A DNA stretch of 64,000 bases, from contig PLHW01000072.1 of assembly GCA_003139095.1 (NCBI GenBank), forward strand, positions 85,813 to 149,812. Reading direction: 5' to 3'. Within the stretch, counting starts at the first letter, position 1. Each line of letters starts with the position of its first letter. The notes beneath the pieces were generated by a model. It made no database searches, had not been told where the DNA came from, and was given only the letters and a program-made list of their open reading frames with translations. The position numbers were made by a program, and so were the translations under genes. Origin of the DNA: Acidobacteriaceae bacterium (lineage in GTDB: Bacteria; Acidobacteriota; Terriglobia; Terriglobales; Acidobacteriaceae). Positions 47,707 to 56,615 of the stretch are shown piece after piece.

Positions 47707-48270
47707 ATGACCGCCCCCAACCCCATCCCGTCCCTCCGCGCCAACGTCTCCCGCGACGATGCCCTCCAACATTTCACCACCGGCGCGAGCGCACTCGCCG
47801 CGAGAATAATCCAAGGCCCCGCCCGATCCATCGCCCCGCTCTACGTCCCGTATCGCCTCTTCACCGTCACCATCCTCAATCGCGGCCGGCAGCAAATCCA
47901 CCTCTATGCCCTCGACCAAGTCGAAGGCACCCTCGACCTCTTCCAATTCCCCACCCCGCCCACTCCCGAACCAATCACCACCCGCAACTTTCTCCCCCCG
48001 CAACTTCCGCCCGACCGTTCCCGCGACTTACTAATCCACAAAGTCCGCCGCCTCGTTTTCTCGCGCGGCTTCATGCGCCTAAGTAATCTCCAACTCGACG
48101 CAACCCACCTCGCCGACTTCTACATTCCTTACTGGCTCTGCTTCCGCGGCTCCGGCCCCACCGCCAAACTCCAAATCCTCGACGCCGTCCGCCGCCGCCC
48201 CGAAGGCGCAAAGCTCCGCCACATGGTCGAAGCCTGGCTCCGCTCACAACCCGAAACTCCAGTCTCATAG
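47707..48270 (+). CDS. Conserved-looking hypothetical protein
   Basis: 187-residue soluble protein with no domain that I recognise. It begins MTAPNPIPSLRANVSRDDAL and contains YVPYRLFTVTILNRGRQQIH, LYALDQVEGTLDLFQF and LADFYIPYWLCFRGSG, then a C-terminal helix with KLRHMVEAWL. The protein-like composition and strong GC3 bias support a real gene. It is on the opposite strand from the flanking sugar genes, so it is probably not part of the maltodextrin operon. An upstream frame extension to 47623 crosses the hairpin pair and is unlikely to be translated. Confidence 0.65.
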   Translation: MTAPNPIPSLRANVSRDDALQHFTTGASALAARIIQGPARSIAPLYVPYRLFTVTILNRGRQQIHLYALDQVEGTLDLFQFPTPPTPEPITTRNFLPPQLPPDRSRDLLIHKVRRLVFSRGFMRLSNLQLDATHLADFYIPYWLCFRGSGPTAKLQILDAVRRRPEGAKLRHMVEAWLRSQPETPVS

Positions 48271-48298
48271 CTGATAACTCTAAGCTCAAACCTGGTTC

Positions 48299-48330
48299 AA
48301 GCTCGCAGCTCGCAGCTCGAAGCTCAAGGC
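48299..48330. repeat. Iterated AGCTCG word
   Basis: aagctcgcagctcgcagctcgaagctcaagg lies between convergent genes. It is the same AGCTCG/CGAGCT family as around 1792-4267. Confidence 0.55.
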
Positions 48331-48386
48331 CCTCAAACTGAAAAATGAATTTGTAAAGCGCCCCGCCCTGGGACAGCTCCCCATGC

Positions 48387-50075
48387 TCACCGAAAATAAA
48401 TCCACAGCCCCACCACCGTCGCAATCAAGCACAAACTGAACGCCACATTCATCGCCCGCTCCCCGCTCGTCTCCCGCGCCGGCTTGCGCGCTGCGCCCGC
48501 CACTAAAATCACATCCATCTTCTCGTCCACCGTCGCAAACGTCAGCCCCGCCAGCTTCCGCCGCTCCGGAGCCGCCGTCGCCAAACTCACTCCCACCAGC
48601 ACCAGCGAGCAAATCACAAACATAAAAATCGCGTAGTGCAAAAAATTCATTTTCACCAGCGTCAGCATCACCCCGCTGAACCCCATCCCCTGCGCCGCCA
48701 GAATTTCCGCCACAAACCGCACCGCGCCCAGCACAAACCCCGTCAGCAGCGAAGAGAGCGCCCCCGTCCCATTCAGCCGCGGCCACAAAATTCCCAGCAC
48801 AAAGCACGCCGTAATCGGCGGGCTGATGTATGCCTGCACGCTTTGCAAATAAATATAAAGTTGGTTGCTGATCAAATGAATAAACGGAACCCAGGCCAGC
48901 CCCAGCACCACCATCGCGCCCGTTGCCAGCCGTCCAAACAGCACCAGCTTTTTTTCGTCCGCATCCGGCCGCAGTTTTTTGTAAAAATCCAGCGTCACCA
49001 GCGTCGACGCCGAATTAAACACCGATGCCATGCCTCCCATCAGCGCCGCCAGCAGCGCGGCAATCATCAGCCCTACCAGTCCCGTCGGCAGCAAATTAAT
49101 AATCAGCGTCGGAAACGCAATGTCCCCGTTCGTTACCTGTCCCGCCGCGTCCACCTTGAACAAGTCGCGATACAGCGCGAACGCAATCAGCCCCGGAATC
49201 ACCAGTAAAAACACCGGCAGAATTTTCAGGAAGCCCGCAAATATCGTCCCCGCCTTCGCATGCCCTTCATCGCGAGCCGAGAGCACGCGCTGCACAATCA
49301 CCTGGTCCGTGCACCAGTACCAGATCCCCAGAATCGGCGCCCCAAAAAATATTCCCGTCCACGGAAAATCCGGATCGCTCACCGGCTTGATCATGTGAAA
49401 GTACGCGTCCGGCACCGCCGCTCGCAGCCCAGCAAATCCGCCCACGCGATGCAACCCAATCAAGGTCAGTGCGATCGCGCCCGTCAGCAGCACCATCGTC
49501 TGCACCACTTCGGTGTAAATCACCGCCGAGAGTCCGCCCGCAATCGTGTAAATCCCCGTCGCAATCACCAGTATGATTGCCGCCTGCATCGGGCTCCAGC
49601 CCACCACACGCTCCAGCACAATCGCCGCCGCCCACAAGTGCACCGAAATTTTTGTCAGGATGTACGCGATGATCGAGATGCTCGCCAAGTACACCGCGCA
49701 ATGCCGGTTAAACCGCCGTTCCAGAAATTCCGGCATCGTGAACACATTCGACCGCAAATAAAACGGCACAAAGACCCAGCCCAGAATCAGCAGGATCAAA
49801 CAAGCCAGCCACTCGAAATGCCCCACCGCCAGCCCCGATCCCGCCCCCGATCCCGCCAGCCCGATAAAGTGTTCCGTCGAAATATTCGACACGAACAGCG
49901 ACGCGCCAATCGCGAACCACCCAATATCCCGGCTTGCCAAAAAGTAGTCGGTGGAAGTCCGCTCTTTTCGCGCAAAATAAAATCCGATCCCAAACACGAT
50001 CAGAAAATAAATCCCGATAATGACTAGGTCGATAGTCGCGAGCGTGCGGTGAGTTATGGTGGCAAGATGATTCAT
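48387..50075 (-). CDS. Sodium/solute symporter (SSS/SGLT family)
   Basis: 562-residue inner-membrane transporter with about 14 hydrophobic segments. Diagnostic stretches: TDYFLASRDIGWFAIGASLF, SNISTEHFIGLAGSGAGSGL, GGLSAVIYTEVVQTMVLL, WYWCTDQVIVQRVLSARDE and AALLAALMGGMASVFNSAST, the last containing the conserved sodium-site region. The sequence resembles the SglT glucose/galactose branch. It is directly downstream (40 bp) of a secreted GH13 glucosidase gene in the same direction, so it probably takes up the released monosaccharide. Confidence 0.92.
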   Translation of the reverse strand: MNHLATITHRTLATIDLVIIGIYFLIVFGIGFYFARKERTSTDYFLASRDIGWFAIGASLFVSNISTEHFIGLAGSGAGSGLAVGHFEWLACLILLILGWVFVPFYLRSNVFTMPEFLERRFNRHCAVYLASISIIAYILTKISVHLWAAAIVLERVVGWSPMQAAIILVIATGIYTIAGGLSAVIYTEVVQTMVLLTGAIALTLIGLHRVGGFAGLRAAVPDAYFHMIKPVSDPDFPWTGIFFGAPILGIWYWCTDQVIVQRVLSARDEGHAKAGTIFAGFLKILPVFLLVIPGLIAFALYRDLFKVDAAGQVTNGDIAFPTLIINLLPTGLVGLMIAALLAALMGGMASVFNSASTLVTLDFYKKLRPDADEKKLVLFGRLATGAMVVLGLAWVPFIHLISNQLYIYLQSVQAYISPPITACFVLGILWPRLNGTGALSSLLTGFVLGAVRFVAEILAAQGMGFSGVMLTLVKMNFLHYAIFMFVICSLVLVGVSLATAAPERRKLAGLTFATVDEKMDVILVAGAARKPARETSGERAMNVAFSLCLIATVVGLWIYFR

Positions 50076-50115
50076 TCGTTCTGTCCGTTCGTTCGGGACA
50101 TTCTACGCGCTCACA

Positions 50116-51789
50116 TCACGGATTCACTTCCGCAATCATCTCCCCAAAAGGCTCAAGCTCCACATCCCCGCCCTTAGCCACTGCCCCCGACGCCACCAAC
50201 GCCCGCAACCCACCTACCTTAAACCTCGCCTCCCGCCGCTCTCCCGACATATTCAGCGCCACCAGCACTGCCTTCCCCTTATAACTCCGCAAATAAGCCA
50301 TCACATTTGCGTCGTCTTCATTCAGAGCCGTATAACTCCCCTCCATCAGCGCTTCATTCGTATGCCGCAGCGCCAGCACCTTCTTATACAAACTCAGCAC
50401 CGAATCCGGATTCTTCTCCTCCGCCGCCACATTATGCGTCTTATAACTCGCCGGCACCGGCAGCCACGGCGCCTTCTCGCTGAACCCCGCATTGGCCGCG
50501 CCATTCCACTGCATCGGAGTCCGCTCTCCATCTCGTCCCTTCTCCGCTGGCCAACCCGTTCTCCCAATCGGGTCCTTCACATCCTCGCGCCGCGTAGGGT
50601 CGTTATTCTCCATCCCAATCTCTTCCCCGTAATACATAATCGGGGTTCCCCGCAGCGTCAAATAAAACGCGGCCATCAATTTCGCGATCGCATCATTATT
50701 CTTCCCGTTCCCATACCTGTTATACGACCGCACAAGATCGTGATTGCCGATCACAAACACGGGCCATCCCCGCGCCGAATTCACCGCCGCCACCTGCCTC
50801 CGAAACTCCGCCGCCGACAGCTTGTTCACCGTCGTGAACATAAAGTCCATCGGCATCTGCAACTCGTCGCCGCCATTCCCGTAATACTTATCCAGCTGCG
50901 CAATATTCGACGTCCACGTCTCCCCAATCAGCACCGCTCCCGCTTCATCCGCCACCTTCCGCAGCTTCTTCAACTCCGTATGTACCTCCGGAAGATTCGT
51001 GTTGTACACATTCTCCGTGTTCGGATCGCCCTGCTTGTTCACCCCCGGCAGCACCGGATCATCCCGCAACTCCGGATCTTCAAACAAAGTGTCCACCGCA
51101 TCCAGCCGGAATCCCGCCACCCCGCGCTTGTACCACCACCGCGTCGTATCCAGCATTGCCTTCTCCACCGCCGGATTCCGCCAGTTCAAGTCCGGTTGCG
51201 CCGCGTAAAAAAAATGGTAGTAATACTGATCTGTCGTCGCGTCATACTTCCACGCCGGGCCGCCAAAAAGTGAAATCCAGTTATTCGGCGGCTTCCCCGG
51301 CCCCTTGCCGTCCCGCCAGATATACCAGTCCCGATGCGCCGCCGTCCGCGACGACTTCGAATCCAAGAACCACGCATGCTGGTCCGACGTATGGTTCGGC
51401 ACAAAATCCATAATGATGCGGATCCCGCGCTCCCGTCCCGCCTTCACCATCCGGTCAAAATCCCCCAGCGTCCCATACATCGGATCGATATTCTCGTAGT
51501 CCGAAACGTCATACCCAAAATCCACCTGCGGCGACGGATAACATGGCGTGATCCAGATCGCGTCCACTCCCAGCTCGCGCAGGTAATCCATCTTCGAAGT
51601 GATCCCGTTCAAATCCCCCACGCCATCCCCATTGCTGTCGGCAAAGCTTCGCGGATAGATTTCATAAAACACCGCATGCTGCCACCATGCATGCCCCTCC
51701 GCATCGGCCCCCTTCGCCTGAGCGCCCGCAACGCCGCTCCCCAGCAGCGCCATCACCACCGCAACCATCACCCAAAATCGCCCAGACAT
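50116..51789 (-). CDS. Secreted GH13 alpha-glucosidase
   Basis: 557-residue exo-acting enzyme of the oligo-1,6-glucosidase/alpha-glucosidase kind. Signal peptide MSGRFWVMVAVVMALLGSGV (cleavage AGA-QA), then the GH13 barrel: FYEIYPRSFADSNGDGVGDL, IMDFVPNHTSDQHAWF, nucleophile in GVAGFRLDAVDTLF, acid in VLIGETWTS, third Asp in FVIGNHDLVRSY, and RTPMQWN near the C-terminal domain. GH13 glucosidases of this subfamily are commonly cytoplasmic; the signal peptide points to the periplasm here. It precedes the SSS transporter gene. Confidence 0.94.
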   Translation of the reverse strand: MSGRFWVMVAVVMALLGSGVAGAQAKGADAEGHAWWQHAVFYEIYPRSFADSNGDGVGDLNGITSKMDYLRELGVDAIWITPCYPSPQVDFGYDVSDYENIDPMYGTLGDFDRMVKAGRERGIRIIMDFVPNHTSDQHAWFLDSKSSRTAAHRDWYIWRDGKGPGKPPNNWISLFGGPAWKYDATTDQYYYHFFYAAQPDLNWRNPAVEKAMLDTTRWWYKRGVAGFRLDAVDTLFEDPELRDDPVLPGVNKQGDPNTENVYNTNLPEVHTELKKLRKVADEAGAVLIGETWTSNIAQLDKYYGNGGDELQMPMDFMFTTVNKLSAAEFRRQVAAVNSARGWPVFVIGNHDLVRSYNRYGNGKNNDAIAKLMAAFYLTLRGTPIMYYGEEIGMENNDPTRREDVKDPIGRTGWPAEKGRDGERTPMQWNGAANAGFSEKAPWLPVPASYKTHNVAAEEKNPDSVLSLYKKVLALRHTNEALMEGSYTALNEDDANVMAYLRSYKGKAVLVALNMSGERREARFKVGGLRALVASGAVAKGGDVELEPFGEMIAEVNP

Positions 51790-52257
51790 TTCTTCTCCTC
51801 ACCCAGACTGCCAATCCGTCCTCGCAGTTTGGCATTCTACTCGTTTGTCCTCCCCCACCGCGCGACCGGTGAAAAAGGTTTTGACTTCCCCCGTGTACCC
51901 CGTGGTGAATCAGGTTTTGACTTCCCCCGCGCCCTCTTCAGCGCCCCGAAAACCGCGCCAGTCCCCCATCCGACCCCTCCAAACAATTCCCCCTAGTCGA
52001 CGGCACTACTTCTGAGTAGAATGATCCAATTGGCTTCTTCCCGGCGTCCATCGTTTTCGCCGCGAAAGTTACAACTTAAGATAGTTGTTTCGCATCCGAT
52101 GAACTCGCCCGTAGTGGGGGGCGCGAGGACGGATCCGAATCCAGATTAGAAAGTCAAACATTTCGAGGCGCGGGGTTTCTTGCCCGCTCGCTCCAGGGGG
52201 TTCTAACGCGGACATTCGATCTCGCTCATCTCGCGAACATCGCCGGTCCGCCTCACT
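51790..52257. repeat. Gap with an exact 18-bp direct repeat
   Basis: 470 bp without a gene. AGGTTTTGACTTCCCCCG occurs exactly at 51876-51893 and 51912-51929. The rest (around 52000-52250) should hold the promoter of the FG-GAP protein, but no clear -35/-10 pair was picked out. Confidence 0.6.
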
Positions 52258-53907
52258 ATGAAGCGTGCTTCCCCCATCCTGTTTTTCGCGGTTCTCCTCT
52301 TCGCCGCCGCGCTGCTTCTACACGCGGCGCACTCCCGTGTCCTCGTCCAGGCCCAGCCTTCCCGTTTCCTTCCCAAAATCGTCGCCGCATCCCGCCCCGC
52401 TGCCGCCGAGTCCAATCCCCTCATCAAATTCGCCAAGGTCGTCACCTATCCCACCACCGGATACTACTCAGTCTCCGTTGCCGTCCGCGACCTCAACGGC
52501 GACGGCTTCCCCGATCTCGTCGTCGCCAATGCCTGCCAGAGCGGCACTGGTAGCAATTGCAATACCGGCGCCTCCCTCAGCGTTCTACTCGCCAACGGCG
52601 ATGGCTCCTTTCAACCCGCCGTTACCTATGCCTCCGGCGGCATTGCCGGCTCCGCCCTCGCTCTCGCCGATCTCAACGGCGACGGTTCTCCCGACATCGT
52701 CATGGCCAGCCAGTGCCTCAGTCCCACCGACTGCGGCAACGGCGTCATCGCCGTGTTCCTGAATAATGGTGACGGCTCTTTTCAGCCCCCCGTCGTCTAC
52801 GTCGTTGGCAATGGCGCCGATGGCATTGCCATCGCCGACCTCAATGGCGACGGCAATCCCGATCTCGCCGTCGCCGACGAGTGCCAAAGTCCCACCGAGT
52901 GCAACACCGGCGCCGTCAGCATCCTTCTCGGCAACGGCGACGGCTCTTTCCAGGCCCCGGTCAATTACAGCTCGGGCGCCGACAACACCTCCGCCGTCGC
53001 CATCGCTGACCTGACCGGCAACGGCATCCCCGACCTCGTCCTCACTAATCAGTGCCAGAACAAAAAGAGCTGCGACCTCGGCGCCTTCAGCGTCCTTCGC
53101 GGCAATGGCGACGGCACCTTTCGACCCGCCAAGGTCTTCAGCTCCGGCGCCTATTCCGCGGTCTCGCTCGCCCTCGCCGATCTTAATGGCGACGGCAGTC
53201 CCGATCTCGTCATTGCCAACTTCTGCGCCCGCAGTGGACACTGCGGCGACGGCGTCCTCACCGTTTTCCTCTCCGAAGGCAATGGGTTTTTCGGCGCCCC
53301 CGTCTCCTACGATTCCGGCGGCTATGCCGCCACTTCCGTCACCGTCGCCGATGTCAATGGCGATGGCGTCCTCGACCTTATCGCCGGCAACGGCTGCCGC
53401 AAGCCCGGCGATTGCAGCTCCGGCAACGTTGCCGTCCTCCTCGGCCACGGCGACGGCACCTTCCGCGCCCCCGTCAGTTTCAATTCCGGCGGCGATGATG
53501 TCACCTCCGTCGCCATCGGCGATCTCAATCTCGACGGCCGCCCCGATCTCGTTGCCACCAACAATTGCGCCAGTGCCGCCAGTTGCAGCGGCGAGGTTGC
53601 CGCTTTCCTCAATGTCACTTCCGACAAAACCACTTTAACCATCTCCTCCTCCCCCAATCCCTCCACCGTCGGCCAGTCCGTCACCCTCACAGCGGTCGTT
53701 ACCTCATCTCCGCCCATCCCCGACGGCGAAAATGTGATGTTCTATCAGGGCGGCAATTTCCTCGGCTCCGCCTCCACCAGCAATGGTTCCGCCACCTTTA
53801 CCACCACCTTCTCCGCCCCCCAGACCTACATAATGAAGGTCGCCTATCCCGGAGACCCATTCCACAAATCCGCCTCCAAAACCATGCAGCAAGTAGTCAA
53901 CCCCTAG
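52258..53907 (+). CDS. Secreted FG-GAP/VCBS repeat protein with Ig-like C-terminal domain
   Basis: 549-residue exported protein. Signal peptide MKRASPILFFAVLLFAAALL. There are seven FG-GAP-like repeats of about 60 residues, each with a calcium-binding DLNGDGxPDLV core (VRDLNGDGFPDLVVAN, LADLNGDGSPDIVMAS, and so on) and an FQ/FRAPV strand, predicting a seven-bladed propeller. Most repeats carry an extra loop with two cysteines (CQSGTGSNC, CLSPTDC, CQSPTEC), which could be disulfides. The last about 95 residues are a bacterial Ig-like domain (LTISSSPNPSTVGQSVTLTA). Likely an adhesin or lectin-like surface protein; ligand unknown. Confidence 0.9.
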   Translation: MKRASPILFFAVLLFAAALLLHAAHSRVLVQAQPSRFLPKIVAASRPAAAESNPLIKFAKVVTYPTTGYYSVSVAVRDLNGDGFPDLVVANACQSGTGSNCNTGASLSVLLANGDGSFQPAVTYASGGIAGSALALADLNGDGSPDIVMASQCLSPTDCGNGVIAVFLNNGDGSFQPPVVYVVGNGADGIAIADLNGDGNPDLAVADECQSPTECNTGAVSILLGNGDGSFQAPVNYSSGADNTSAVAIADLTGNGIPDLVLTNQCQNKKSCDLGAFSVLRGNGDGTFRPAKVFSSGAYSAVSLALADLNGDGSPDLVIANFCARSGHCGDGVLTVFLSEGNGFFGAPVSYDSGGYAATSVTVADVNGDGVLDLIAGNGCRKPGDCSSGNVAVLLGHGDGTFRAPVSFNSGGDDVTSVAIGDLNLDGRPDLVATNNCASAASCSGEVAAFLNVTSDKTTLTISSSPNPSTVGQSVTLTAVVTSSPPIPDGENVMFYQGGNFLGSASTSNGSATFTTTFSAPQTYIMKVAYPGDPFHKSASKTMQQVVNP

Positions 53908-53956
53908 CTCCGCGTTTCCCGTCGTGAAAAGATTTTGCTTTTTGCTTTTAATTTTG

Positions 53957-54030
53957 AACTTAACTTCTGACCTCTAAGCTCTGACCTCAAACTTCTGCCT
54001 TCTGACTTCTGACTTCTAACTTCTGACTTC
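53957..54030. repeat. Degenerate CTTCTGACTT intergenic array
   Basis: Runs of cttctgac/ctctgacct/cttctgactt words (about nine near-copies of an 8-10 bp unit) lie in the 170-bp gap before the export gene. A shorter acctc-based array lies at 45876-45902. Confidence 0.6.
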
Positions 54031-54077
54031 CCCGTCCCCCGTGCTAAACTTAACGTTCTTCTCCCCCTGAGGCTCCA

Positions 54078-55040
54078 ATGCAATTTTCCCAATCAAGCTG
54101 GCAGCTCCGGCTCGGCATTGCCCTGCTCTCGCCGCTGCTCCTCGTCTCCGCCCTGCACGCCCAATCCTCCGTCGATCAACCTCAATCCCACGCCGACGCC
54201 GCCATGTCCCCGGCCCCGGCCTCCAACCCTTCCCTCCACCTCGGCCCCGGCGACCTCGTCGAAATCAGCGTCTACTCCGTCCCCGAGCTCAACACCAAAG
54301 CCCGCGTCTCCTCCAAGGGAGACCTTTTCTTCCCCCTCATCGGCTACACTCACGTCGCCGGCCTCTCCACCGAAGAAGCGCAGGAACTAGTCGAAAAGCG
54401 CCTGGCCGAGTACCTCAAGAATCCTCAGGTCTCGCTCTTCGTCTCCGAATACACCTCCCAGGGTGCCAGCGTTCTCGGCGAGGTCAATAAGCCCGGCGTC
54501 TATCCCGTCCTCGGCGAGCAGCGCCTCTTCGATCTCATCTCCGCCGCCGGCGGCGCCACCGAAAAATCCGGCCACAGCATCACCATCACCCGCCGCAGCT
54601 CCCCCGATCAGCCCATCGTCGTCCCCATCAGCCGCAACCTCACCGACAAACCCGAAAACAACGTCCCCGTCTTTCCCGGCGACACCATCATCGTCCACAA
54701 AGCTGACATCGTGTACGTCGTCGGCGACGTCACTCATCCCAGCGCCCTGCTCATGGACACCGGCACCCTCACCGTCCTCAAAGCCCTCGCCCTCGCCGGA
54801 GGCACGACCCGCACCGCCAAACTCGGCGGCGTAAAAATTCTCCGCAAAGGCGCGAGCGGCGAGATGACCGAAACTCCTATCGAGCTCAAGAAAATTCTCA
54901 GCGCCAAAGCTCCCGACCCGGTTCTAGTCGCCGACGACATTCTGGTCATCCCCTCCAGCTTCGGCAAGACCTTAGCCGGCCGCTCGCTGGAAGCCGCTAT
55001 GCAAAGCGCCACCTTATTAAGCGTGATGGCCGTGCCATAA
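54078..55040 (+). CDS. Polysaccharide biosynthesis/export protein (Wza-like)
   Basis: 320-residue protein with a signal peptide (IALLSPLLLVSALHA, QSS). A Poly_export domain follows (LHLGPGDLVEISVYSVPELN, FFPLIGYTHVAGLSTEEAQE), then two SLBB-like domains (ASVLGEVNKPGVYPVLGEQR, IVYVVGDVTHPSALLMDTG). Such proteins form the outer-membrane channel for capsule/exopolysaccharide export. No polysaccharide co-polymerase, glycosyltransferase or Wzx/Wzy gene is in the window, and the C-terminus lacks an obvious transmembrane helix (SLEAAMQSATLLSVMAVP is weakly hydrophobic). Confidence 0.88.
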   Translation: MQFSQSSWQLRLGIALLSPLLLVSALHAQSSVDQPQSHADAAMSPAPASNPSLHLGPGDLVEISVYSVPELNTKARVSSKGDLFFPLIGYTHVAGLSTEEAQELVEKRLAEYLKNPQVSLFVSEYTSQGASVLGEVNKPGVYPVLGEQRLFDLISAAGGATEKSGHSITITRRSSPDQPIVVPISRNLTDKPENNVPVFPGDTIIVHKADIVYVVGDVTHPSALLMDTGTLTVLKALALAGGTTRTAKLGGVKILRKGASGEMTETPIELKKILSAKAPDPVLVADDILVIPSSFGKTLAGRSLEAAMQSATLLSVMAVP

Positions 55041-55095
55041 AGATTTGTCTGAATGAATGTTTTTTAGCGCCGCAATTCCATATCAAAGGAACCCT

Positions 55096-56328
55096 ATGTC
55101 CCGGACCTCAACCGCCCTGCTCTTCTTACTCCTCGTCCCCGCCACCCTCCTCGCCTCCACCGAAACCGTCCTCTACAGCTTTCCCGGCGGCGGCGACGGC
55201 GCCAATCCCTACTCCAACCTCATCGCCGACTCCGCCGGAAATCTCTACGGCACCACCGGTGGCGGCGGCTACAGCAACAGTTGCAATCTCGGCTCCGGTT
55301 GCGGCATCGTCTTCGAACTCAGCCTCCAGTCCGGCGTCTGGACCGAGACCGTTCTCTACAGCTTCCAGGGCACCTCCGGCAACGACGGCGCGGGCCCGCA
55401 AGCCGGCCTCGTCTTCGACAAATCCGGCGCCCTCTACGGCACCACCTCCAGCGGCGGCACCAACGGCTACGGCACCGCCTTCAAGCTCACTCCTCCCGCC
55501 CAGCAAGGCGACCCCTGGACCGAATCCGTCCTCTATAACTTTCAGGGCGGAGCCGACGGCAGCTTCCCCGGCGCCAGCCTCATCTTCGACGGCACCTCCC
55601 TCGTCGGCACCACCGCTTTCGGTGGCTCCTCCAATTTCGGCACCGTTTTCGAACTCACGCCTCCCAAGAAAAAAGGTACCGTCTGGTCCGAATCCATCCT
55701 CTACAACTTCACCGGCCGCTCCGATGGCGGCAAGCCCTACGGCAGCCTCGTCCTCAAAACCAAAACTCTCTACGGCACCTGCCTCGATGGCGGTCCCTCC
55801 GGCCAGGGCGCCGTCTTCTCACTCACGCCGCCTGCCGTCAAAGGCAATCCCTGGAATTATGCCGTCCTCTATGGCTTCACCGGGGGCGCCGATGGCGGCA
55901 AGCCCTACGCCAACGTCACGCTCGGCAAAACCGGAATCCTCTACGGCACTACCGGCTTTGGCGGAGCCGCCGGCTACGGCGTCGTTTTTGAATTGATCCT
56001 CGCCAAGAGCGGCACGTGGAGCGAACAGGTTCTCTACAGCTTTACCGGAGCCGCCGACGGCTCCTATCCCCGCTACGGCGTTATCGCCGACTCCAAGGGC
56101 AATCTCTACGGCACCACCGGCGTAGGCGCCGACAATTCCGGCGTAGTCTACGAACTGAAATCCTCCAAATCCCTTCCCTGGCCCCAATCCGTCCTCTGGT
56201 CCTTCACCGGAGGCGACGATGGCGGAGATCTCACCGCCGGCCTGCTACTCGATGCCGGCGTCTTCTACGGCACCACCAGCGCCGGCGGCGACTACACCAA
56301 AGGCACGGTTTTCTCCATCACCCCGTAG
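55096..56328 (+). CDS. Secreted GloVer-repeat protein 1
   Basis: 410-residue exported protein consisting of about seven repeats of the 'choice-of-anchor tandem repeat GloVer' type (TIGR03803-like). Each repeat has an NLYGTTxxGG core and an ETVLYSFxGxxDGxxP strand (NLYGTTGGGG, ALYGTTSSGG, SLVGTTAFGG, TLYGTCLDGG, ILYGTTGFGG). Signal peptide MSRTSTALLFLLLVPATLLA, with AAAGGA upstream of ATG 55096. The fold is probably a beta-propeller. No C-terminal anchor is visible. The function of this family is unknown. Confidence 0.88.
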   Translation: MSRTSTALLFLLLVPATLLASTETVLYSFPGGGDGANPYSNLIADSAGNLYGTTGGGGYSNSCNLGSGCGIVFELSLQSGVWTETVLYSFQGTSGNDGAGPQAGLVFDKSGALYGTTSSGGTNGYGTAFKLTPPAQQGDPWTESVLYNFQGGADGSFPGASLIFDGTSLVGTTAFGGSSNFGTVFELTPPKKKGTVWSESILYNFTGRSDGGKPYGSLVLKTKTLYGTCLDGGPSGQGAVFSLTPPAVKGNPWNYAVLYGFTGGADGGKPYANVTLGKTGILYGTTGFGGAAGYGVVFELILAKSGTWSEQVLYSFTGAADGSYPRYGVIADSKGNLYGTTGVGADNSGVVYELKSSKSLPWPQSVLWSFTGGDDGGDLTAGLLLDAGVFYGTTSAGGDYTKGTVFSITP

Positions 56329-56330
56329 CG

Positions 56331-56520
56331 AAATGTACGTAATGTAATGTACGTGCAACGAGCAATGTACGATTCGTTAAGCACAAATTAGAATGCACAA
56401 ATAGATACGTGTCAATAATTAGGCACAAAAAGTAATGTATCAGTACAAATGTACCAGATGATACGTACTTATATAGATGTACACATCCGGGCGCCCAAAT
56501 ATAAAAATATGGCCACATAA
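56331..56520. other. AT-rich island with repeated GTAC/ATACGT words
   Basis: Between the two GloVer genes base composition falls sharply. GTAC occurs about seven times (aatgtacgt, atgtacgtg, caatgtacg, cagtacaaatgtacc, acgtac, atgtacac) and ATACGT at least twice. No gene fits. It may be the promoter region of the second GloVer gene or inserted foreign DNA. Confidence 0.55.
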
Positions 56521-56615
56521 ACTTCACGCTAGACGGGCAGGCGAGACGGGGCTATAGTTGGGCGTTCTCGAAGCCAACAAAGAGAAAGCCGGACCAATTT
56601 CTAAGGAGATTTTTC

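Noticed and set aside
52585-53448. Reverse-strand alanine/glycine-rich open frame opposite the FG-GAP gene
   Set aside because: Shadow of a repetitive GC-rich gene; its periodicity comes from the FG-GAP repeats.
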